NCBI RefSeq assembly: GCF_030272615.1
Contig: NC_081413.1
Coordinates: forward strand, 447,558,538-447,622,537
Source of the DNA: Cryptomeria japonica
Lineage: Eukaryota > Streptophyta > Pinopsida > Cupressales > Cupressaceae
Direction: 5' to 3'
Length of the DNA: 64,000 nucleotides
Every line of letters begins with the position of its first letter. Position 1 is the stretch's first letter. Made by a program: the position numbers and the translations under genes. Of this stretch, positions 1 through 10,541 are shown piece by piece. The notes below the pieces were generated by a model. It was not told where the DNA came from. It did no database searches and saw only the letters and a program-made list of their open reading frames with translations.

Positions 1-424
1 TGTCCCAAGTGGTTTATAGTCACTCATTCCAAATGTCTTCAATACCTCTTTCACATATTTGGACTGTGTGATAAAAATACCACTCTTCATCTACTGAATT
101 TGCAAACCTATGAAGAATTTTATCTCTCCTACCAGAGACATTTCAAATTCACTTTTCATCTCATTGGCAAATTCATCACTCATGTCATCATTTCCTCAAA
201 AAATGATATCATCCACAAACACTTCACTAACCAATATCTTATCTCCTTCAGTCTTGAGATATATATTGTTGTCTTAACTGGTTCTCCAAAAACCTATCTT
301 CATCGGGTGTGAATGTAATCTTTCATACCATGCTCTTGGTTCTTGCTTCAAACCATATAGTTCATTGTGTAGTTTACACACCATATCCTTTGCATCAGTC
401 AAAGCATATCCATTTGGTTGTTCA
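1..424 (-). pseudogene. Copia reverse transcriptase fragment
   Basis: Minus-strand translation gives the middle of a Ty1/Copia polyprotein: the RT catalytic box reads FVDD and is followed by the segment leading to the RT/RNase H connection (KYVKEVLKTFGMSDYKPLGT). It is colinear with 2534-2957 of the neighbouring Copia element with the same length (424 bp) and only substitutions. It differs from that copy at 64-66, where it keeps a Gln codon while the other has a TAG stop, and it has stops of its own. It runs off the left edge and ends abruptly at the LTR starting at 425. It is a piece of a sister element rather than a recent local duplication. The family call is firm; where it belongs is inference. 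Confidence 0.85.
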
Positions 425-743
425 TGTTAGAGTAAAGTAATTAATTAACTTTACTCTCCTCTTAAGATTTCACTTTATGCATATATTAGTCATTTAATAA
501 TTAATATTTAATTATTAAATGCACTCACCTTAGGGTTAGGTTTTCCTTTCAGTGTTGATCTCCTTTATAAGGATTGATCTCTTGTATTATTGTAACTTCT
601 TGATTCATTTTTTTGTCTGATAATAAATCTTTTCACTTTGTCAGAGCCAAAACCCTTGTTTCGTTCTCTCTCTTTCTCTGTGACAGTTTTCTTGCATGCA
701 GGTTTCTTTGGGTTCTGTGGATTTGTATTTCTCAAATCCTACA
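425..743 (+). repeat. Copia-type LTR (element J)
   Basis: A 319-bp segment starts TGTTAGAG and ends CCTACA, immediately followed by a primer-binding site. It contains a TATA-like TTTATAAGG near 560 and an AATAAA-like signal near 620. Its left edge falls exactly where homology of the preceding RT fragment to 2534-2957 stops, as expected for an insertion into that gene. No second LTR of this family is visible. The orientation (plus) follows from the PBS on its right side. Confidence 0.8.
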
Positions 744-756
744 TGGTATCAGAGCC
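744..756 (+). other. Primer-binding site of element J
   Basis: TGGTATCAGAGCC directly abuts the LTR end. This is the usual Copia site complementary to the 3' end of initiator methionine tRNA. Confidence 0.85.
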
Positions 757-908
757 AGATCTGCTATAGCTTGTTCAGACTTTTGAAAGATTTTGAGATC
801 TAGGTTTTGGTTGCATCAGATCTATGTTTGTCTTTTATTTTTTATTTTGGAATAGGGGTACTTTTTTTGGTGCACTTTGAGCCCAAACGGACCTCACTTT
901 GAGCTCGC
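757..908 (+). other. Leader remnant of element J, then rearrangement junction
   Basis: About 150 bp of untranslated leader follows the PBS and contains no ORF. At 908/909 the sequence changes abruptly to the LTR of Copia-1, so the rest of J, the target duplication and about 900 bp of the neighbouring LTR are missing. A deletion joining the two elements is the simplest reading. Confidence 0.55.
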
Positions 909-1415
909 AACACATCACAAACCTAAGATCTCATAGAGACTACAAACAAATCGATTCAAGTATGACCATTAGATTACATAGCAATCATTGCATATTGTTC
1001 AAGAAAACCTCGACTGCTCCTTGATCACCGCTTCATCAAATCCTATAGCTCATCATTCATTTTCCTCTTCATGCAATGTACTCGCTCTTTCCCAAGATAA
1101 AAACCATTATCTCTACGCACCAAAAAACCATTTGAAACTCATCACATACAACATGCATACGTGGCATAATCATTACCATTCATCATTTTATCATAAACCA
1201 ATACAACTGATTCACAAATCTCCATCGATTAGGATTTGGCACATCAACAGGTAGGGTTACTGGTTGATCTCACTGCTTCTTAAGTAATATTGGTTTCCTT
1301 GACTTCCTCAACTACGAGTTGTAAAACAACATCATAACAATATTATTACCCGTTACAACTGACATGAATGAAAATACAATAGTTCATCAATGCAATCTTC
1401 AATCAAATATCAACA
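909..1415 (-). repeat. Copia-1 3' LTR, truncated
   Basis: Matches 6865-7369 of the 5' LTR nearly end to end (507 versus 505 bp). The complete end reads CAACA on plus, i.e. TGTTG on the element strand, and is flanked by the polypurine tract. The distal 896 bp are absent, removed at the junction with element J. Confidence 0.85.
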
Positions 1416-1762
1416 ATTTCCCCCTTTGGCATTGATGTCAATACAAATATTAATACCCTTGATTGTGATGATTGAGAGTAATGCACATACACAGGTATAG
1501 GAATCCTGGTTTGTATTTTACCATGTACTCTCCTTCAACTGAGTCTCCATGTCTTCAGTTGGTAACTGGCTATAGTTCTTCTCTCTATAAATCATACAAT
1601 TCTTCTCCATAATCATATAGTTCTTCTTCCCCTTTGACAACAATGCCAAAGTGAAAGTAAAACATGTAGTGTCCTACTTCACTATTCTGCATCAACAATC
1701 TACAACTTGATGCTCCCCCCATAGAATAACTCCACTCTACACCAATCCTTCTTCAAGATTCT
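1416..1762 (-). other. Copia-1 3' noncoding region with two purine tracts
   Basis: On the element strand the tract CCAAAGGGGGAAA abuts the 3' LTR (about 1416-1430), the usual plus-strand primer. A second, similar tract lies about 212 bp further in (about 1628-1650). No ORF is present between the RNase H stop and the LTR. Confidence 0.75.
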
Positions 1763-3283
1763 TCAATTATCTTTGGGACTGATGTAATTCATATCTTCTG
1801 AATTGATCTCATGTAGGGGCACAACTCCTAGTTGACTTCTAAGATACTCAAAAGTAGTCTTAGGCAAAGGTTTAGTAAAGATATTTGCTAGTTGCTCCTT
1901 AGTAGATACATGCTCCAATAACACATCTTTACTCTGCACTTTCTCCCTCAAGAAATGATATTTCAGCTCAATATGCTTGGTTATAGCATGCAACACTGGG
2001 TTCTTTGAAATATTTATTGCACTAGCATTAACACATAAAATCTTTACTGGTTCTATGATCTTCAACTTGAATCCTTCTAGAATGCATTTCATCCAGATTG
2101 CCTGGCTACAATTCATATATGCTGCCACATATTCAACTTCAACAATGGACTGTGATATACAACTCTGCTTCTTGTTGCTCCAAGATACAAGTCTCCCACC
2201 AAGAAAGAATGCACCACCAGTTGTGCTCTTCCTATCATCAACATTTCCTGCCCAGTCTGTATCTATATAAACCTTCAAATCAAAGTTACTTGGATATGGA
2301 TACCATAATCCATAATCAATAGTAGCTTTCAAATATCTAAATATCCTTTTAGTTGCAATTATGTGTGTCTCCTTAGGGTTCTTTTGAAATCTAGCAACTA
2401 AACCAACTGCATAAGCAATATCCGGTTTGTTGTGAACAACATAATGTAGTTTCCCTATCATTGATCTATACTCCTTTTCATCAACAGATGCAGCATCATC
2501 CTCCTTAGATAGTTTACAGCATGTAACCATTGGTGTCCCAAGTGGTTTATAGTCACTCATTCCAAATGTCTTCAATACCTCTTTCACATATTTGGACTAT
2601 GTGATAAAAATACCACTCTTCGTCTGCTGAATTTGCAAACTTATGAAGAATTTTATCTCTCCTACTAAAGACATTTCAAATTCACTTTTCATCTCATTTG
2701 GAAATTCTGCACTCATGTCATCATTGCCTCCAAAAATGATATCATCCATAAACATTTCACTAACTAGTATCTTATCTCCTTCAATCTTGAGATATATATT
2801 GTTGTCTTCACTGGTTCTCTAAAAACCTATCTTCATCAGGTGTGAATGTAGTCTTTCATACCATGCTCTTGGTGCTTGCTTTTAACCATATAGTTCATTA
2901 TGTAGTTTACACACCATATCCTTTGCATCAGTCAAAGCATAACTATCTATTTGTTCAATGTATACTTCCTCTTCTAGTATTCCATTTAGAAATACTGACT
3001 TCACATCCATCTGATATATTTTGAATCCCCTATATGCTACAAATACAAGTAGAGTCCTAACACCTTCCAATCTAGCAACTGGTGCAAATGTCTCACCATA
3101 GTCTTCTCCTTCTTCCCGTGCATAAGCTTTGTATACCAATCTAGCTTTGTTTCTGACTACTACTCCATCTTCATTCAGTTTATTCTTGAATACCCATTTA
3201 GTACCTATCACATTTTTATTCACCAATCTAGGTAGTAGGGTCCATGTATTGTTATTTGCAATCTGGTCAAGCTCCTCTTCCAT
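1763..3283 (-). pseudogene. Copia-1 reverse transcriptase and RNase H
   Basis: This part of pol copies the element RNA into DNA. The N-terminal RT part (2882-3283) has NVIGTKWVFKNKLNEDG and the QMDVKSVFLNG motif. The catalytic box reads FMDD at 2741-2749. The RNase H part (1763-2587) has DDRKSTTGGAFFLGG and ends with ANIFTKPLP, the usual Copia C-terminus. An in-frame TAG at 2597-2599 replaces a Gln codon still present in the related copy at 64-66, and a frame change lies between about 2830 and 2882. Length and order fit the family. Confidence 0.9.
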
Positions 3284-3292
3284 AGCTTTAAT

Positions 3293-4504
3293 CTAGTGAT
3301 CATCTACAAATACTTCCTTAGTAGTTCTAGGCTCAATAGTGGAGATCATGCATGAATTCTCTCTAATTCTTCTTTTGGTTAATACTCCAGCATCTTTATC
3401 TCCAATAATCTGGTCAGGATTATGATTGAGTCTCACATACCTTAGAATAACATGATCATTATCTTCAAGTTCTTCCTCACTATCATCATCTTCTTCTACA
3501 AAATCTACCTTTTTCGGTTGAACTAGTACTACAACATTCAGTTCATTAACTTTTGGCTTCACTAGTTCTAGTTCCAAAATCAAAATATAAGGTTCATCTT
3601 GCTTCTTCTCCTCACTGGTTTCTTCTGAAAATTCAGGACACTCATCTACTTGGACATTAGCACTTTCAATGATTCTCTTTGTCGGGTTGCTGTAACATTT
3701 GTAGGCCTTACTCTTTGTGGAGTAACCAAGAAATATGCCTTCATCACTTTTAGCATCAAACTTACCAACATAGTCACCTCTCTTGATAAAACATTTACTA
3801 CCAAAAATCTCAAAATAAATGACATTAGGTGATCTACCGTACCAGTATTCATAAGGACTTTTATCCTTACCTCTCTTTACCAATATTCAGTTCATAGTGT
3901 AGACAGTTGTGCTGTCAGCTTCTCTCCAAATTTTTTTTGCTACACCTCCTTGTATTAGCATCGTTCTAGGAGCTTCAACAACTGACCTATTATTCCTCTC
4001 TACAATACCATTCTGTTGTGGTGTTCTAGGTGTAGAAAGTTTCCTCTTAATTCCATTGTCTTCAAAATATCTAGTGAATTCCCCTGAAGTAAATTCACCT
4101 CCTTGATTAGTTCTCAGACACTTTATCTTCTCACCACTTTCCTTTTTAGCTAAGGCCCAGAATGCCTCAAACTTACTAAAGGCTTCTATTTTTTCCTCCA
4201 AGAATGTGACCCACATCATTCTTGAGCAATCATCAGTAAAGATCATAAAATATCTATCAACTTGAATAATTTTAGTACTTATTGGTCCATAAAGATTTGT
4301 ATGAACCAAATCTAACAAATGTTCTGCTGAGAAATATTTTCTCTTAAAAGTTGAGGATGTCATATTTCCTAATTGACATTCCTTACATAGGGCACTCACC
4401 AGTTTGTCCAATTGAGGAAAACCTCTTACTGACTTGGACTTACTAACTTTGACAATATTATCAAAATTTATGACAAAATATTTGATGCCAAAGCCAACTA
4501 TCAT
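3293..4504 (-). pseudogene. Copia-1 integrase
   Basis: Integrase inserts the cDNA into the host genome. The core domain (3887-4504) shows VHTNLYGP, FTDDCSRMMWV, TNQGGEFTS and TPQQNGIVERNN; the C-terminal part (3293-3883) has the FGSKCFIKRGD and EGIFLGYS motifs and an acidic linker before RT. At the two positions where Copia integrases carry catalytic Asp, Asn is found: codons at 4295-4297 and 4106-4108. The Glu of VERNN remains. The enzyme should be inactive. A stop/frame break separates the two parts around 3884-3892. Confidence 0.88.
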
Positions 4505-4784
4505 CTACTTTAGTAATTAAACAATTGTTGACTTTAAGATTTAGGGGAAACAGATTACCTTTTGTCTTCTTGTTGGTTGTAATCAGTTCACCTTTTCTCC
4601 CATAGATTTTGAACATTCCATTCTTAAATTCCAATGAATAACCTATATCATTTAGTTGAGCTACACTCAACAGATTATGCTTTAATCCTTGAACCCAATA
4701 GATATCATCTGCACTACTCTTTCTATTAAGATAAATGGTTCCCTTTCCTTTTACCATGCAAGGTGAGTCATTTCCAAATCTCAC
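4461..4784 (-). pseudogene. Copia-1 GAG-pre-integrase segment
   Basis: Matches the segment between protease and integrase core in Copia polyproteins: GLKHNLLSVAQLNDIGY followed by the WLWHQIFCH half of an HHCC zinc-binding region. The residues FGNDSPCMVKGKGTI at its start are the C-terminal end of the protease. It overlaps the integrase ORF by a frame change rather than by design. Confidence 0.8.
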
Positions 4785-4823
4785 AACTCCTCCAACAAAT
4801 TCCTTTAAAGTAAAAAATTTACT

Positions 4824-5264
4824 CTAGTCACTAGTCATGTGGTGTGAACAACCACTATCTATGATTGAATCATCAGAATTATCCATGCAAGAAACTAATG
4901 CCTTATGATCAGATGTCTCCTCTTTAATGGCAACACAGACAATGTCTTCATTAGCATCTCCCTTAGATTCCTTATTAGTGATACCACCATCAACTACAAT
5001 GATGCAATATCTTTTGCCTTTTCCTTTGTACTTCTTGTACTTCTCATGCTTATGCTCATTGTCACCATTAGGACAGTTCGTTGCAATATGTCTAATCTTG
5101 TTACATGCAAAACACTTCAAAGGTAATTTACCTCTATACTTACCAGTACCTCTAGGTAACCACTTAGCCAACAATGCTTCAAGCTCGATTAGAGGGTCTT
5201 CATCATCAACTTGTCTGTTGGATCTAGACTCATAACTATGACTAACATCTCTACTTTTCCTCAT
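4824..5264 (-). pseudogene. Copia-1 Gag zinc knuckle and protease active site
   Basis: Contains one CCHC zinc knuckle, CFACNKIRHIATNC (C-X2-C-X4-H-X4-C), used by Gag to bind RNA, and downstream the aspartic protease active site DSGCSHHMT. A Lys/Gly-rich linker (KHEKYKKYKGKGKR) joins them. Both catalytic motifs are intact here. The stop at the end of this ORF separates it from the pre-integrase segment. Confidence 0.88.
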
Positions 5265-5319
5265 AGGTGGGTTAGAAATTGAAGCTCTAAATGCAGATTT
5301 GGATTTCTAAGCACTACCA

Positions 5320-5897
5320 TCATAACCATTTTAATTCAAACATAGTAAGTTTACCAATGATGGAGTCAAGAGTTACCTTTGTTTTATCAATAGACTTTAT
5401 CTCCTTAATGGCTGCAACTCGAATAGTGTAGACCGATAGAAGGGTTCTCAACATCTTACTAACCATTGTGGCATCCTCAACTTTACCACCAACACTCTTG
5501 ATCTCACCAACTATCTCCTTGATCCTCTGGCCATAATATTGAATATTCTCACCTTCACCCATCCACATGTCATCAAATTTACCTCTTAGACTCTCTTCTT
5601 TGGAAATCTTCACATGCTCATCACCACTATAGATCTCCTCAATTTTCTTCCACACATCATAAGTAGTCTCCAAACCATGGACATCAACATACTCTGAATC
5701 ATTTAAAGAACTGATAACTCCCTCCAATGCTTGATTATTCTCTTTTGATCATTAGACATAGTCCTAATAGGTGTAATATATTGTGTAACAACATGTTCCT
5801 CGTATTGACTTCCTAGACTCTTGATATATATTTTCATCCTATCACTCCATATTATGTAGTTTTTCCTATTAAACTTCAGACCTTCTTTCTTCATCAA
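5320..5897 (-). pseudogene. Copia-1 Gag N-terminal domain
   Basis: Two overlapping frames (5703-5897, 5320-5727) give a typical Copia Gag: N-terminal KFNRKNYIIWSDRMKIY, then DVWKKIEEIYSGDEHV and a conserved ITQYxxR-like stretch (here IQYYGQRIKEI) and the MLRTLL motif. Gag forms the particle. The frame change near 5710 breaks it. It starts about 55 bp downstream of the PBS on the element strand, as expected. Confidence 0.85.
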
Positions 5898-5952
5898 TTC
5901 TTCTAGATCTTTACCTCAAGCTGTTAGGCTTAGACACTAGAGGACTTGAAAT

Positions 5953-5964
5953 GCTCTGATACCA
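5953..5964 (-). other. Copia-1 primer-binding site
   Basis: Plus-strand GCTCTGATACCA is the reverse complement of TGGTATCAGAGC, the initiator-Met tRNA site, two bases from the LTR boundary at 5967. Confidence 0.9.
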
Positions 5965-5966
5965 AA

Positions 5967-7369
5967 TGATGGTATGATAAATCAATAAGGATATGGATAA
6001 CTATTGAGAGGGGGGGGTGAATCAGTAGATAGAAAATTGACTAAATTGTCACCAACCTCAAAAATAATATCACAAGTCAATCTCTGAACTAACCAGTTCA
6101 AACACTTAACTACAAACTTCAATAGCATTGATAGTTTACTGGTTTGACTAGTATATCAAAATAATAGTATAACTTTGAAACTTCCAAACCATTTAACCAA
6201 AACATCCAAATACTTTACTAACAATAGTAAAAGTACATTTCAAAGTAATGTCGGTCATCTTAACATATCTAAGTGGATTTAACAACTAAGAAAATTATCC
6301 TTATCAAACATAACCACAAAAACCATTCACCACTTGACACAATGATTTTTCACGTGGAAACCCAAATCAGAAAAACCACGGTGGGGATGAATACCCACAA
6401 GTATTCTGAACTCTTCTAAAGTTTTCCCTATTAGTAGTCAAGCCCGTTAAAGCTTTATAAAAAGTCCTATTAAGAACAGATCCTATTAAGGACCACCCGA
6501 TTAAGGGATTGACTATAATGCCCTATTAGAATCAATACCCTATTAGGAGTAACCTCATTAGAGGATTTTAAATCCAAGCTAATGGATCACCTGGTTAGAG
6601 GATTTAGATAGCACTAATCCTATTAAAGCTTACCCAATTAAGGGATTTGACTATTCTAATTGTTAGAGAACAACAAGGGTTTTGTTGATGTGGTAAATAG
6701 AACTACTCGGCTTGTTCAGATCCTTTTCATGCTCCTATCTACCTTCACACATATTGTAGATACTCCTCCTGGTTCAACAACCAATCACACTAATACTTAA
6801 CTAAAATTTCCAACACTATGAACATAACAACTCATCGACCTTATAAGATAAACAATAGGTTGGTAACACATCATAAACCTAAGATCTCATAGAGATTACA
6901 AACAAATCAGTTCAAGTATGATTATTATATTACATAGCATTCATTGCACATTGTTCAAGACAACCTCAACTGCTCCTTGATCACCACTTCATCAAATCTT
7001 GTAACTCATAACGCGATTTCCTCTTCATGCAATATACTCACTCATTCTGAAGATAAAAACTATATCTCAATGCACCAAAAACCATTTGAAACTCATCACA
7101 TACAACATTCATATGTGGCATAATCATTACTGTTCATCATTTGATCATAAACCAATACAACCAATTCACCAAGCTCCATTGTTTAGGGTTTGGCACATCA
7201 ATGGGTAGGGTTACCAGTTGATATCACTACTTCTTAAGTAATGTCGATTTCCTTCACTTGCTCAGCTATTGGTTGCAAAACAATATCATAACAACATTAT
7301 TATTGGTTATAATTGACATGAATGTCAACACAATAGTTCATCAATGCAATCTTCAATCAAATATCAACA
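5967..7369 (-). repeat. Copia-1 5' LTR (1,403 bp)
   Basis: On plus it begins TGATGG and ends CAACA, so on the element strand it runs TGTTG...CATCA. Near its left end are a G tract with GTGAATCA (about 6004-6022), a box with CCCAAATC and AAAAACCAC (about 6354-6386), and a run of degenerate repeats of the type CCTATTAAGG (6420-6670). The same three modules recur in the LTRs of elements A and C. No ORF. Confidence 0.88.
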
Positions 7370-7945
7370 AAAAATACATTATTACATAAATTTGGCCACT
7401 CGCATGTAAAATATCAAATGTGGTCCACTCCACAAGATAGACAGGACCCAAAAATATTACAATACAACATTTTCAAATGATTATAATGAACCGCACACAC
7501 TAACACATTCTCGAAGGCTAACATAAAAATAAAAGTGTAGGTGAACAATGAAGAACACCAACCAACTAGCCGAAAAGAATTCTTCAAAGCATAAAACTAA
7601 AGGTAGATATACAAACATAATGGTGAGACCCATATCAATATCCAAACTCAACCACTAAAACACATTTGGACAAAAATAATATTATCGAATTATAATGTAA
7701 CATCACAGTCAGTTTGCCTCCTTGGCTGTTAGGTTGCCTCCCTTCTTGGTACCTACCTTGGGATACCACTTATTGTCAAGGATGTCTCCAACTCCTTTTG
7801 GGTTTCTATTCTTGAGATAATGTAGAAGAAGTTGGTAGGGTCGAAGGGAAGATTCCTCAATAGTGTTGGGAAGCTCTAGTTGTTGGCCTCCTTCTTCCAA
7901 GGGATACCAGTGTACTTCCTTTCCCTTTTCAAAATCTTTGCCTCC
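7370..7945. other. Unassigned spacer with one small minus-strand ORF
   Basis: Between the Copia-1 LTR and the LINE. 7370-7700 holds nothing I recognise. A minus ORF at 7709-7900 (63 aa), open further upstream to about 7950 in the same frame, has a readable but unknown sequence (for example PYQLLLHYLKNRNPKGVGD, then KWYPKVGTKKGG). It could be the tail of another retroelement polyprotein; I do not recognise the family. Confidence 0.35.
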
Positions 7946-8834
7946 ATGGCTGACAAGCTTGAAAAAATTTAAATAAATTTCATTTGGATGAGTATGGAAG
8001 AGAAAAGAAGGCTTTTATTGTCATTTGGGATAAAGTCTTCTATACTAAAATCAATGGTGGGCTCGGAATCCATAAAGTTTCCCTTTAATAAGGCTCTAAT
8101 GACTAAAATGGCCTCGAAGTTAATCTGTCAGGATTCTAATTGGGGTCGAATTATGAGGGCTAAATACCTCACCCAAGGTAGCTTTCATTTGGTTCTGAAT
8201 GACGAGGGACTCCCCAGGGTATGCCAAATATGGAATAATATACTTAAATGCAGAGATTATATTTATCATGGCATGAAGTGGCTCATTGGAAATGGTAGAA
8301 ACATTAGTTTTTGGGAGAAATTTTGTCTTGGAGATAAGCCTTTGATTTCCTCCCCTTTTCTAAGAAGGATTTGGGGTATTTCCACAAAATTCTTTGGTCA
8401 CTAAGTTTAGAATTACTTTTGTAACAACACATGGAAGGATATTTTTGCTTCCTACCACAATCATCCCCATCTGCTACCTATTGCTTGGGAGTTGTAGAAC
8501 AGGCTTGATATGACTAGACTCCCACTCTTTCCAAGGGAGGACAAACTTATTTGGAAATGGAATCCCTCTAGGGAGTTCTTTGTTAAAAATGCATACAAAA
8601 TCCTTGTTTAGGACCCCATTTCTCATGAATGGTGGAGAAGGTTTGGAGTCCCCAACTTATCCTCAAGATCAATTTTTTCTAGTAGATTTCTCTCGACAAA
8701 GAAATTCTCACCTAGGATAACCTGGCTAAGTGTGGGTTTTAGCTCCCAACATATGTGTTCTATGCAAAATGGATGATGAAAATTGCCACCATCTCTTCCT
8801 CTATTGTGAATTTGTCAAAGCCCTTTGGGGTATG
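7946..8834 (+). pseudogene. L1-type LINE ORF2, post-RT part, first segment
   Basis: Plant LINE ORF2 C-terminal half. In order: a connector with the GGLGI motif (in a shifted frame near 8057), NKALMTKMASKL, SNWGRIMRAKYL, a long open piece IWNNILKCRDYIYHGMKW followed by SFWEKFCLGDKPL, and the zinc-binding RT-associated domain CVLCKMDDENCHHLFLYC before EFVKALWGM. It breaks off at 8834 where element A begins; the reading continues at 53979 after the 45-kb insertion. Several stops and frameshifts are present. Confidence 0.85.
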
Positions 8835-9945
8835 TGATAAAATTATAAGGCACTAAGAGGGGGGGTGAACCAATGCAAGAAAAAACAATATAAATGTGGA
8901 AACCACTTTAATCAACTTTAAAATCAATAGGCATGCAAGAAAGATAACCACATAAGCCAACACAAAATAAGACATGCACACCATAACACAATGATTTTCA
9001 TGTGGAAACCCAAATGGGAAAAACCACTGTGGGAATTAGAAACCACAAGATTCACTATCTATGAAATAGAAATCTTTGACTAGGTAAGGTATTACAAACT
9101 TGCCCAGTTAAGAGTAGACCCTGTTAGGAGTAACTTCGCTAAAGGATTTAAACTCAATTTGTTGAGCTACCCGGTTAAGGGATTTATACAATCGGGCATG
9201 TTAGGACCTACTTGGCTAAGGGATTTTGACTGTTACAACTATTAGGAAACAATGGCTAGATGATCTGCATATATCACTTCTATGCCTGATAAGATCTGCT
9301 TTAGTTCTAAAATATACTTCAACAATACAACAATAAAATGCTTCACAATTCACCACACAATCAAATCCTCAATCTATGCTTATGATCTCATAATTTATCT
9401 CATTACTCATCACACTTTTTATTAACATCTCAACTAAGTTGGCTAACAACCTTGTAACAAGTTCTTAGGTTCAATGAATCTAGTCAATCTTTCTTAGAAT
9501 GCTTTACTTATGTCAGCCATCAATATAACAACCCAAAAATAAAATCCAAACTCAATCGGATAACCGATTTATGTCATTCTTCTCTACCGGTTAACAGTTT
9601 TTCAAGATTGATTGCCCTGTATACCATAACTCACTCATACTATTGAATCTACCAATGCGGTGTGGGATATATTTCCAAGTACCCATCTCCAACATTCCAA
9701 TAGAATGACATCACCTAACTCTTTATCGATCACCTGTACTAGTTGCTTAAATGTAATATTGATCCTCGTTTATTGGTTGAAATCCTATTTGCCATTTAAA
9801 TGTTAAACTATCTCCTGTATCGCTTATGCTTTACAGGTTGGCCTAAAAGACTTTGATGACTATCAAAACATAGTTTCCATCAATGACAACATAAAACAAG
9901 TCATCAATCAACCTATTACATCATATCAACATCATCAAGCCAACA
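8835..9945 (-). repeat. Element A 3' LTR
   Basis: Starts TGATAAAATTATAAGG and ends CAACA on plus. Matches 45053-45510 joined to 53315-53973 along its whole length. It shares the G tract with GTGAACCA near 8858-8876, the box GGAAACCCAAATGGG followed by AAAAACCAC at 9001-9032, and CCGGTTAAGG-like repeats with the Copia LTRs. Confidence 0.88.
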
Positions 9946-10541
9946 ATATCCCCCTTTGGCATTGATGGCAACACTTAGGAAAAAATTTGTCTTAAGTGTG
10001 CAATACAAAAATTGACTCAACTCATGAAACATACTCCCCCTTAGAAATTGCATGCTATTACAAAATTTACAAACATATATACAACTACCTTTTACAAAAT
10101 TTCATACTTCTACTCCACATTACAATTCAAAATTTTAACTCATTAACTCATACTACTACTCCCCCTTTGACAACAATGACAAAGGTAAGAAAATACATAA
10201 AAGATAAATGCAATATACATCAAAAATTGCATTATCATATATAGATATAAAAGTTCAAAATGTTTTTACAATGACATCTTAGAAAAAGTGTCTGCAAAAT
10301 GTAACTTTAACTGTGTCAAGTCATTCTGTCAAGTCTCCAAAAGAGTGCTGGTTATCTTAACATGTGTTCTGATCTGATAAGCCAACTCATCCATGACATC
10401 AATAGTACTCATCTCAGGTATAGCTAATATAGATTCAGTCTCTTTATAGCTTCTCTAGATGATTTCAACCTTAGGAATCAAAAGTGTCTGTAATTCCTAT
10501 AGAGACTACATTCTTTTAACCTATTCTGCTTAATAAGCTTT
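9946..10541 (-). other. Element A 3' noncoding region with two purine tracts
   Basis: A purine tract (AAAGGGGGATAT on the element strand) abuts the LTR at 9946-9957, followed by the GCCATCAATGCC context also seen in Copia-1 and C. A second tract with CATTGTTGTCAAAGGGGG lies at about 10159-10184. No ORF of note. Confidence 0.7.

Larger units (their letters stand above)
909..7369 (-). mobile_element. Copia-1: Ty1/Copia retrotransposon, 3' LTR truncated
   Basis: Minus-strand order from right to left: 5' LTR, PBS, gag, zinc knuckle, protease, integrase, reverse transcriptase, RNase H, polypurine tract, 3' LTR. Protease-integrase-RT-RNase H is the diagnostic Copia order. The left LTR retains only about 507 of 1,403 bp, and the adjoining DNA has been rearranged, so no target duplication can be checked. 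All ORFs are broken by stops and frameshifts, and integrase has lost catalytic residues, so it cannot move by itself. Confidence 0.9.

Noticed and set aside
5953-5964. tRNA gene pieces at the GCTCTGATACCA sites
   Set aside because: These are primer-binding sites adjacent to LTR ends; no cloverleaf is present.
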